A stretch of 12,136 nt of DNA, from contig DHQM01000015.1 of assembly GCA_002408105.1 (NCBI GenBank), forward strand, positions 1 to 12,136, in the 5' to 3' direction. Each line of letters starts with the position of its first letter. Position 1 is the stretch's first letter. The stretch is from Gammaproteobacteria bacterium UBA5338 (lineage in GTDB: Bacteria > Pseudomonadota > Gammaproteobacteria > Pseudomonadales > UBA5862). The notes beneath the pieces were generated by a model, which searched no databases, was not told where the DNA came from, and was given only the letters and a program-made list of their open reading frames with translations. Both the position numbers and the translations under genes were made by a program. Positions 6,909-12,136 of the stretch are shown in pieces.

Positions 6909-7982
6909 TCAAGAACGCGACTCCCCGTCCCCGTTGCGTTGGGGTGGTGTGACGAAGGCCAACAAACCCAGCTGCTCGTATTGCGGCTGGGCCTTGGGGG
7001 TCAACAGGCCGACGCGCTTGAGATTGGGCATGATCCGCGTGAACAGCTGGCTACGAAAGTTCGCAGCCACCTGCGAGTTCAGTTGCCAAAGGCGTGCTTC
7101 TTCAGGGTCCCAGCCGAATTCATCGAATACACTGGTGGCCACGAGTCGCTCGCGAACCGACGCGCACATCTCGAAGGCGAGCAAGGCAGCGGCTTCCCGC
7201 TCGTCGCGGGACAGGCTGTGCACCACTTGTTCGAGTACGTGAACCCCATAGGTGACGTGTCGCGCCTCGTCTGGAATGATCCTGTGACAGATGGATCGAA
7301 ACAGCCGATCGCGGCAGGTCATTTGCGCGGCGCTGAACGCCCCCACTGCGAGCCCCTCGATGATGAGTTGCATGCCGACCACTTTGAGATACCACCGTTC
7401 CTCGCCAAGAACGCGGTCTAGGATGGCTTTCAGTTCCGCATTGATTGGGTGCAAGTAGCCGACCTTTCTCTCGAGGTACGTGGTCAGCAATTCGAGGTGC
7501 AGGGCCTCGTCGTGGGTCTGGTAGGCGGCGTACAGCTTTGCCTCGTAGCTCGGAGCCGATGCCACGATTTGTGCCGCCACTAGCATGGCCCCCTGGGTGC
7601 CGTGCAAGAAATTGCTGCAGGTGTGTGCGTGCATGTGCCAGTCGAAGCGGATGCGCTCGGCTTCCGAGAGGGCTTCATAGGAGGAAAATCCGCGAAACGC
7701 GTTGTACATCGGTTCCGTGATGTAGTCCTGTCGGTCGACGGGTAGGGTCCAGTCGAAGTCCGCTTCGATGTTCGGCATCTTTCCGCGACTCAACTCAACC
7801 AGCCGTCCGATGCGTTCGTTCTTGGTGCGGTAATCCCAGGTGTACCTACAAGTACCCCGAACGCGAAACCCTTCCCCAAGCGACGAGGAGCTCGCCTGCT
7901 GTGTACGTGGTGGCAGCTCGTGCGAGGCGTCCAGCTCGATGATGTGCCGCGGCGCTCCCGAGTCGTGGTCCTGGGGACGCAT
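6909..7982 (-). CDS. Ferritin-like (di-iron carboxylate) domain protein, function unknown
   Basis: The protein has 357 residues from the ATG at 7982, which has AGGA eight bases upstream on the minus strand. It has the helix-rich look of a ferritin-like four-helix bundle: THDEALHLE supplies an ExxH (Glu159, His162), LIIEGLAVG a candidate Glu209, and IPDEARHVTYG a second ExxH (Glu239, His242). Two ExxH motifs with an intervening Glu are typical di-iron ligands. In the first helix, where another Glu would be expected, the sequence reads FLHGTQGAM with no acidic residue, so the site may be unusual. The region before about residue 70 is low in recognisable motifs. Possible activities of such folds include N-oxygenation, hydroxylation or desaturation; I do not assign one. 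It lies 205 bp upstream of the thiolase on the same strand and diverges from the PilZ gene. A TTG start at 8102 is also possible but has poor support. Confidence 0.75.
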   Translation of the reverse strand: MRPQDHDSGAPRHIIELDASHELPPRTQQASSSSLGEGFRVRGTCRYTWDYRTKNERIGRLVELSRGKMPNIEADFDWTLPVDRQDYITEPMYNAFRGFSSYEALSEAERIRFDWHMHAHTCSNFLHGTQGAMLVAAQIVASAPSYEAKLYAAYQTHDEALHLELLTTYLERKVGYLHPINAELKAILDRVLGEERWYLKVVGMQLIIEGLAVGAFSAAQMTCRDRLFRSICHRIIPDEARHVTYGVHVLEQVVHSLSRDEREAAALLAFEMCASVRERLVATSVFDEFGWDPEEARLWQLNSQVAANFRSQLFTRIMPNLKRVGLLTPKAQPQYEQLGLLAFVTPPQRNGDGESRS

Positions 7983-8356
7983 GGTGAATTCCTGCTCTGC
8001 TATGCCCCGTGCCTCGCCTGTTATGCAGTTTTCGGCCCAGCGCGTTGGCAATGAGCCTGAATCAAACCCCAAGAGCGCGGGCGGCGCATTGATGCGCGTC
8101 AAAGGGTGGTGATCGAACAGTCATTGGTTGATGCGCGCGACAAGGGGCGGCCCATCGGAGCGTGGTCTGTCAGACAGGAAGAGCCAAGCGCCAAGAAAAC
8201 CCGAACGTGCGCACATTGAGGCACCGGTAAACTTGCCATTTTCGGCTGGATGGACTAGAAGCTTAATAGGTGAATGTTCGATGGGGAACGGACTGGCCCT
8301 CAGTGCAGTTCATTGCCCATATACAGGTCGCGGTTGGAATCAACACCACTGGAACG
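7983..8356. other. Divergent intergenic region between the ferritin-like and PilZ genes
   Basis: This 374-bp region has no convincing gene. It should hold the promoters for both flanking genes. A weak plus-strand candidate is TTGCCA (8234-8239), a 16-bp spacer and TAGAAG (8256-8261). An 11-base near-palindrome CTGTCAGACAG (8167-8177) could be a small operator half-site pair. Open frames exist here (for example from a GTG at 8270 in frame with PilZ), but their products lack recognisable features. All regulatory assignments are tentative. Confidence 0.35.
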
Positions 8357-8743
8357 ATGAAAACGAGCCGACGCAACTATCCACGGATTCATCACCGGAT
8401 GCCGGTTTCGGTCCAATTTCCAGACGGCAATTGGATGCGGGCCGAGCTGATTAACATTTCTCCCAACGGCTTGCTGGTCCGGTTCGAAAAGGAGCAGTTG
8501 GACGAACTGCTCGCTGAGCAGCGTCGCAATGCCAGCGCCGCGCCCGTTCAAGTCCAACTGTGGCTCGAATTTCCTCTGCAGGGCTCCGAGCGGGGCATGC
8601 GCGCCAGCTGCCAAGTCCTGGTTCCGCGGCGGGTTTCCAAGCTGGAGTACCATGTCCCCATGGTGTTCCTGGAGGTCGAGCCCGCCGGTGTGCACAACCT
8701 GAATCGATTCATCTGTAGCGAACGCGCCCGCGCCACCGCCTAG
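8357..8743 (+). CDS. PilZ-domain protein (probable cyclic-di-GMP receptor)
   Basis: This is a small 128-residue protein consisting essentially of one PilZ domain. The two-part c-di-GMP signature is present: RNYPR (Arg6 to Arg10, RxxxR) near the N-terminus and NISPNG (Asn33-x-Ser35-x-x-Gly38). Beta strands follow (about 66-72 and 83-106), then a C-terminal helix (HNLNRFICSE). Such single-domain proteins bind c-di-GMP in the cytoplasm and relay it to motility, exopolysaccharide or other targets; the partner here is unknown. I chose the ATG at 8357 because the signature starts five residues later. A GTG at 8270 would add 29 residues unlike the family. The ribosome-binding site is poor (GGA just before the ATG). 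The stop codon overlaps, tail to tail, the stop of the minus-strand AroQ-PheC gene. Confidence 0.85.
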   Translation: MKTSRRNYPRIHHRMPVSVQFPDGNWMRAELINISPNGLLVRFEKEQLDELLAEQRRNASAAPVQVQLWLEFPLQGSERGMRASCQVLVPRRVSKLEYHVPMVFLEVEPAGVHNLNRFICSERARATA

Positions 8744-10065
8744 CGCAGTGTCGCGGCCTTCTCCAGGCCCTCCTCGAAGTCGCGCTCCAGCGCGCCACTC
8801 AACCGCTGCTCCTCAAGCCAAGCGTCCACATACGCCTTCCACAGCAAGTCTGTTGGCAGCAGATAGGCTTTTCGCGTTTTGGTCAGGGTGTGGTCCGGCA
8901 TTGCTGGGCACAGCCTAGGGCGAAGCCGCGACTGCAGGCGCACCTCGATGTCGTCGGTGAACATCACGTCTGCAGCGCCGCGAACCAACTCGGAAAAAAT
9001 GGTTGTGTTGTCGGGATGAATTCGGATTGAGGCACTTTGGATGTGCCTCCGAGTGAACACCTCGTTGGTTCCACCAGGATTCACGACCACCCGCACACCG
9101 GGCTGGTCGATCCGGTCCATGCCAGAGAACCTGTCAACGTCGGTGCAGCGAACGATCGGGGTCTTTCCTCCAAGGTGATAGGCGCCGCTGAACAGCCCTT
9201 GGCGCTGGCGTTCCAGTGTGTGTGTGACGCCGCTCATGGCGATGTCAAACCGACCGGCGGTTAGGTCGGCCATCAGAGCGGGCCAGGATGTGCGGACATG
9301 GCGCACCTCGACGTTGAGGCTTTGTGCCAGTTTCTCGCTCATTGCGATGTCGATGCCGACAAACCGGCCCGCGCTGGCATCCCAATGGCTGAAGGGCGGG
9401 TAGTCGCCGGTGGTTCCGACTCGAAGGTAGCCGCGTGCCAGAACCGCGTGCAGGACATTGACGGTCTGAGCACTGCGGTTTGCGCGCACAGCGAGCATGG
9501 CGTCAAACAGGCTGTTGGCGGCCGGGGCGGTCAAGTGTTCGACGGCCACGGAGCTGTTGAACTGGGAGCGATGTGCATCTACCAGCGCGGCTTCACGTAG
9601 GGTGGGTTCTGCCCCTGCCAGCGCAACGACCAGGGCTTCACCCAGCGCCAGCAACTGGGGGCGCAGCTCGGTTGCGAGGTCTGGCGCCCGCTCCGAGGGG
9701 CTTGGGGGGGTGCGGCCCCATTGCGTGATCCAGCCTTGTTGCACGGCCTTGGCGGCGCTGATTTGCGCGTCAAAAAAGCGTGCGGTCGTCTCGGGGTCGA
9801 GCCCGGCACGGCTGGCGGCATCGACAGCCGCGTCGATCACGCGCCGTTCTCGTGCAGGCGCCGCGATGGGGGCTGCGCTGCGGAATTTATACAGGGCGAC
9901 GTCGCGCATCAATTCAAGCCGTGCGTCGATGAGCGCCAGGAGTTGCGCAAGCGGTGGAGTTGGGTGAGCGGGTTCGGCACCGGTGGCGGCGTTGCTCCAA
10001 GCCAGCGCGAGAAGCAGCCAGAACGAGAATCGCTGGAACCTATTCCTCGGTCTCGCGCCCCTCAT
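8740..10065 (-). CDS. pheC: Secreted fusion: gamma-class AroQ chorismate mutase + PheC-type cyclohexadienyl/prephenate dehydratase
   Basis: The 441-residue protein has three parts. Residues 1-30 form a signal peptide (basic [12 protein letters not shown], hydrophobic FWLLLALAWS, cleavage near ATGA), implying periplasmic export. Residues about 38-200 match periplasmic AroQ chorismate mutase: LLALIDARLELMRDVALYKF with the Arg and Lys expected in the active site, and FFDAQISAAKAVQ with a Gln at the position that contacts chorismate in AroQ enzymes. Residues about 212-436 match PheC: VGTTGDYPPFS, TSWPALM, RFDIAMSG, ERQRQ, GGKTPI, NPGGTNE, HPDNTTIF and TDDIEVRLQSRL, with Glu374 aligning by my recollection with the catalytic Glu173 of the Pseudomonas aeruginosa enzyme. 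That Glu argues against a plain amino-acid-binding protein. The predicted route is chorismate to prephenate to phenylpyruvate. The ATG at 10065 overlaps the hydrolase stop as ATGA; a GTG four codons upstream is the alternative. Confidence 0.88.
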   Translation of the reverse strand: MRGARPRNRFQRFSFWLLLALAWSNAATGAEPAHPTPPLAQLLALIDARLELMRDVALYKFRSAAPIAAPARERRVIDAAVDAASRAGLDPETTARFFDAQISAAKAVQQGWITQWGRTPPSPSERAPDLATELRPQLLALGEALVVALAGAEPTLREAALVDAHRSQFNSSVAVEHLTAPAANSLFDAMLAVRANRSAQTVNVLHAVLARGYLRVGTTGDYPPFSHWDASAGRFVGIDIAMSEKLAQSLNVEVRHVRTSWPALMADLTAGRFDIAMSGVTHTLERQRQGLFSGAYHLGGKTPIVRCTDVDRFSGMDRIDQPGVRVVVNPGGTNEVFTRRHIQSASIRIHPDNTTIFSELVRGAADVMFTDDIEVRLQSRLRPRLCPAMPDHTLTKTRKAYLLPTDLLWKAYVDAWLEEQRLSGALERDFEEGLEKAATLR

Positions 10066-10952
10066 GCCTTGGACCACTGGTCCATGACACCGCGGACCGT
10101 ACGGACAAAGCCGAGTGGCTCATCGAGAAAGACGTGGTGCTGCGCGTTTTCAACTGGAATAAACGGCACAGCAGGCCCGTAGATCTCTTGCATCCAGGCC
10201 ACTGAATCGGGTTTGAAAAACACGCTATCGGCCCCGTGAATCACCACTCGGGGCAGGGTCAGTTGTGGGATGTCTTCCACCAGTGTTCGGTAGTCCATCT
10301 TCTGATTGAACAGGTGGTCGAACTTCCACATGACGCCATCGGATACATTCATGAGGGAATGGCGCGCGATGTAGTCGAGGATGAAGTCGTTGTCGCAGGG
10401 CTGCTCGGGAACCAGTTTGAAGCGGGTGAGCGCTGTTTCCAGATCGGGGTAGGTTTTCTTGGGCCTGAACGGCGTGTTGGTTTCGTCGCGCTTTTCGAAC
10501 GCCTCGGGTGACATGACGACCGTGTCCACGATCATGATTCCGGCGAAACGCTCCGGGTATAGGTGACCGGCTTTGATGGTCCCGAACCCCCCGAAACTGT
10601 GGGCAATCACGATCGCGCGGTTGTCAAAGCCAGCGGCGTCACATACCGCGACGATCTCTTTGGCAAAGGTCTCCGGCGGATACAGCCCCCGGTGGTCGCT
10701 GTCGCCCATGCCGCTTAGGTCCAGTGCGGCCACAGAATGGCTTGCCGCAAACTGCGGCGCGATGAAGTCCCACCAGTGGGCGTGAGCCCCGCCCCCGTGC
10801 ACAAACAGCAGGCCGGGCTTGGTCTCTCGCTGTGCGTCGACCCAATGGCGGTAGTGGATCCAGGCCCCTTCGACCTGGATGTAGCGGTCTTCGCAGCGGG
10901 CCGTCACGGCATCACGAAACCAGCGTGGGGCGGTGGGAACGATGGGGGTCAC
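10062..10952 (-). CDS. Alpha/beta-hydrolase fold protein
   Basis: This 296-residue alpha/beta hydrolase is of normal size with no signal peptide. It shows the oxyanion loop [10 protein letters not shown] (52-61), the [10 protein letters not shown] strand-loop (78-86), a nucleophile elbow AHSFGG with Ser119, a likely catalytic Asp242 in HGADS, and the catalytic His273 in QHHVFLDEP. Substrate cannot be read from this: esterases, C-C hydrolases and related enzymes share the pattern, and the Ser nucleophile makes a dehalogenase or epoxide hydrolase (which use Asp) unlikely. The start is a GTG with AGGAG about 11 bases upstream. A TTG further upstream would overlap the promoter region and read through unlike sequence. 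Its stop overlaps the ATG of the AroQ-PheC gene by four bases (ATGA), so the two are probably one operon with coupled translation. A TATAAT lies 58 bp upstream. Confidence 0.87.
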   Translation of the reverse strand: MTPIVPTAPRWFRDAVTARCEDRYIQVEGAWIHYRHWVDAQRETKPGLLFVHGGGAHAHWWDFIAPQFAASHSVAALDLSGMGDSDHRGLYPPETFAKEIVAVCDAAGFDNRAIVIAHSFGGFGTIKAGHLYPERFAGIMIVDTVVMSPEAFEKRDETNTPFRPKKTYPDLETALTRFKLVPEQPCDNDFILDYIARHSLMNVSDGVMWKFDHLFNQKMDYRTLVEDIPQLTLPRVVIHGADSVFFKPDSVAWMQEIYGPAVPFIPVENAQHHVFLDEPLGFVRTVRGVMDQWSKA

Positions 10953-11009
10953 GGTGTTGGGTACTCCTGATCCAGGCCGGTGGCCGCCAGTGGCAGCGCA
11001 AAACTCGAA

Positions 11010-11015
11010 ATTATA
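11010..11015 (-). promoter_or_regulatory. Candidate -10 element for the hydrolase/AroQ-PheC operon
   Basis: The minus strand reads TATAAT here, a perfect sigma-70 -10 box, in a locally AT-rich patch. Transcription would begin near 11003 and give a leader of about 50 bases to the GTG at 10952. The best -35-like hexamer, TTGACC, is only 12 bases upstream, so the -35 match at normal spacing is poor. Confidence 0.5.
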
Positions 11016-11049
11016 TCCCAGCCTGCCGGTCAACCAGGATTCGACAGAG

Positions 11050-11055
11050 TACAAT
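11050..11055 (+). promoter_or_regulatory. Candidate -10 element of ygiQ, placed for a leaderless start
   Basis: TACAAT ends six bases before the ATG at 11062, so a start site about seven bases downstream of the box coincides with the A of the start codon. No Shine-Dalgarno sequence precedes this ATG (TTGCGGG only). The -35 region at 17-bp spacing (CGGTCA) is a weak match. This suggests, but does not prove, a leaderless ygiQ transcript. Confidence 0.4.
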
Positions 11056-11061
11056 TGCGGG

Positions 11062-12136
11062 ATGAGCGCAGCGACACCACTCTTTTCCTATCGGCCCCAT
11101 TGGGCGGCCTGTCTCGGCCCTGCGCCTTTTTTGCCAATGACCCGGCATGAGATGGACCAGCTTGGCTGGGACAGCTGCGATGTCGTGCTGGTGACTGGCG
11201 ACGCCTATATTGACCACCCGAGTTTCGGGATGGCCTTGGTCGGTCGTCTGCTGGAGGCCCAGGGATTCCGAGTGGGGATCATCGCGCAACCGGACTGGCA
11301 CAGCGCGGACCCGTTCCGGGCCCTGGGGCGCCCCAACCTGTATTTCGGCGTCACCGCGGGCAACATGGATTCCATGGTGAACCGCTATACCGCCGAGCGC
11401 CGAATTCGCTCGGACGATGCCTACACCCCGGATGCAGCGCCCAACCGCAGGCCTGACCGCGCCGCTCTGGTGTACGCGCAGCGCTGCAAAGAGGCGTACA
11501 AGGGGGTGCCCGTGGTGCTCGGTGGCATTGAGGGCAGCCTGCGGAGAATCGCCCACTTTGACTATTGGTCGGACCGGGTGCGCAGGTCCGTTCTGGTCGA
11601 TGCCAAGGCCGACATTCTGCTGTACGGCAATGCGGAGCGGGCACTGGTCGAATTGACCCACCGACTGGCCCGCGGCGAATCGATTGAATCGTGCCACAGC
11701 CTGCGCGGGGTGGCTTTTGTCCAGCCCGCCGGGTGGATGCCGGCCGACTGGGTGGAATTGGACTCCACCAGGGTCGATGTGCCCGGTCAGATCGACGCCC
11801 AACCCGATCCCTACGCGATGTCTCCCAAGGCGGAGGGCTCACCTGCGCGTTGCGCATCAAAGGACACTGGTCCAGAGAGCACACAGGTGATTCGGTTTCA
11901 GCCAGCGCGTGGCCGGCGCCTGGAACGCAGCCGCACGGCAGTGCGGCTGCCGAGCTTTGAGGCGGTGCGGGATGATCCTGTGCTCTATGCCCACGCCTCG
12001 CGGGTGCTGCACCTGGAGTCGAACCCTGGCAACGCGCGCGCCCTCATCCAGCGCCATGGGGACCAGGACCTGTGGGTCAGCCCGCCACCGGTTCCCCTCA
12101 CCACTGCGGAGATGGATGGGGTGTTCGACCTGCCCT
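11062..12136 (+). CDS. ygiQ: YgiQ-family radical SAM protein (3'-truncated by window edge)
   Basis: The frame runs from the ATG to the right edge, giving 358 residues of a family usually about 700-750 long. The N-terminal half is very close to what I recall of E. coli Ygi[113 protein letters not shown]. The [13 protein letters not shown] match near residue 8 supports this ATG. The CxxxCxxC cluster of the radical-SAM domain lies further along in the family, beyond this window, so the cofactor site cannot be checked. The physiological reaction is not established to my knowledge. A hydrophilic, poorly conserved stretch occupies about residues 250-295. It is divergent from the hydrolase operon across a 109-bp spacer. 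Recognition is confident. Confidence 0.95.
   Translation, partial: MSAATPLFSYRPHWAACLGPAPFLPMTRHEMDQLGWDSCDVVLVTGDAYIDHPSFGMALVGRLLEAQGFRVGIIAQPDWHSADPFRALGRPNLYFGVTAGNMDSMVNRYTAERRIRSDDAYTPDAAPNRRPDRAALVYAQRCKEAYKGVPVVLGGIEGSLRRIAHFDYWSDRVRRSVLVDAKADILLYGNAERALVELTHRLARGESIESCHSLRGVAFVQPAGWMPADWVELDSTRVDVPGQIDAQPDPYAMSPKAEGSPARCASKDTGPESTQVIRFQPARGRRLERSRTAVRLPSFEAVRDDPVLYAHASRVLHLESNPGNARALIQRHGDQDLWVSPPPVPLTTAEMDGVFDLP

Noticed and set aside
7983..8102. N-terminal extension of the ferritin-like protein from a TTG at 8102
   Set aside because: TTG is a weak start, no ribosome-binding site precedes it, and the extra 40 residues look non-conserved. The internal ATG has a better AGGA.
8270..8356. 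Longer PilZ protein starting at GTG 8270
   Set aside because: The added residues do not resemble PilZ N-termini. The RxxxR motif lies immediately after the internal ATG, as is usual.
8128..8454. Plus-strand open frame of 108 codons upstream of and overlapping the PilZ gene
   Set aside because: It overlaps PilZ in another frame, has no ribosome-binding site and no recognisable domain.
8740..10065. Annotation as a plain ABC-transporter amino-acid-binding protein
   Set aside because: The C-terminal half has the PheC-specific motif set including the catalytic Glu position, and the N-terminal half is an AroQ domain, which binding proteins lack.
10953..11054. Longer alpha/beta hydrolase starting at TTG 11054
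   Set aside because: It would cross the likely divergent promoter and the TATAAT box, and lacks homology-like sequence. The GTG at 10952 has an AGGAG upstream.
1..12136. CRISPR arrays, insertion sequences or integrases
   Set aside because: No regularly spaced direct repeats, terminal inverted repeats with a transposase, or recombinase motifs were seen. The only large repeats are the three P450 genes themselves.

Overview
The window looks like chromosomal DNA of a GC-rich betaproteobacterium, most likely order Burkholderiales (Comamonadaceae-like). This rests on composition and on the gene families present (CYP153, FadA-type thiolase, SelO, YgiQ, periplasmic AroQ/PheC). The placement is an inference from protein resemblance; no rRNA or other taxonomic marker is present.

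Layout. Positions 1-3670 (+) hold three tandem, closely related cytochrome P450 genes of the CYP153 (medium-chain alkane/terminal hydroxylase) type. The first is cut by the left edge. They are separated by gaps of about 105-118 bp, each carrying a perfect hairpin. A bidirectional Rho-independent terminator (3725-3758) separates them from a convergent selO gene (3830-5296, -), which encodes a pseudokinase-fold protein AMPylase. Next on the minus strand come an acetyl-CoA acyltransferase (thiolase, 5516-6703) and a ferritin-like di-iron protein (6909-7982). A 374-bp divergent spacer leads to a small PilZ-domain gene (8357-8743, +).

The PilZ stop codon overlaps, tail to tail in a CTAG, the stop codon of a minus-strand gene. 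That gene encodes a secreted protein fusing a gamma-class AroQ chorismate mutase to a PheC-type cyclohexadienyl/prephenate dehydratase (8740-10065). It is translationally coupled (ATGA overlap) to an upstream alpha/beta hydrolase (10062-10952). A short divergent promoter region (10953-11061) then leads to ygiQ (11062 to the right edge), a radical-SAM-family gene that may be transcribed as a leaderless mRNA.

How the genes fit together. The P450 array would perform terminal oxidation of alkanes or similar hydrophobic substrates. The thiolase could feed the resulting fatty acids into beta-oxidation, but it is on the other strand with selO between, so a joint pathway is only an inference. No ferredoxin or ferredoxin reductase for the P450s is visible. 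The AroQ-PheC fusion would convert chorismate to phenylpyruvate outside the cytoplasm in one polypeptide, and it is the most unusual protein in the window. I saw no insertion sequence, CRISPR array, complete tRNA or phage gene.
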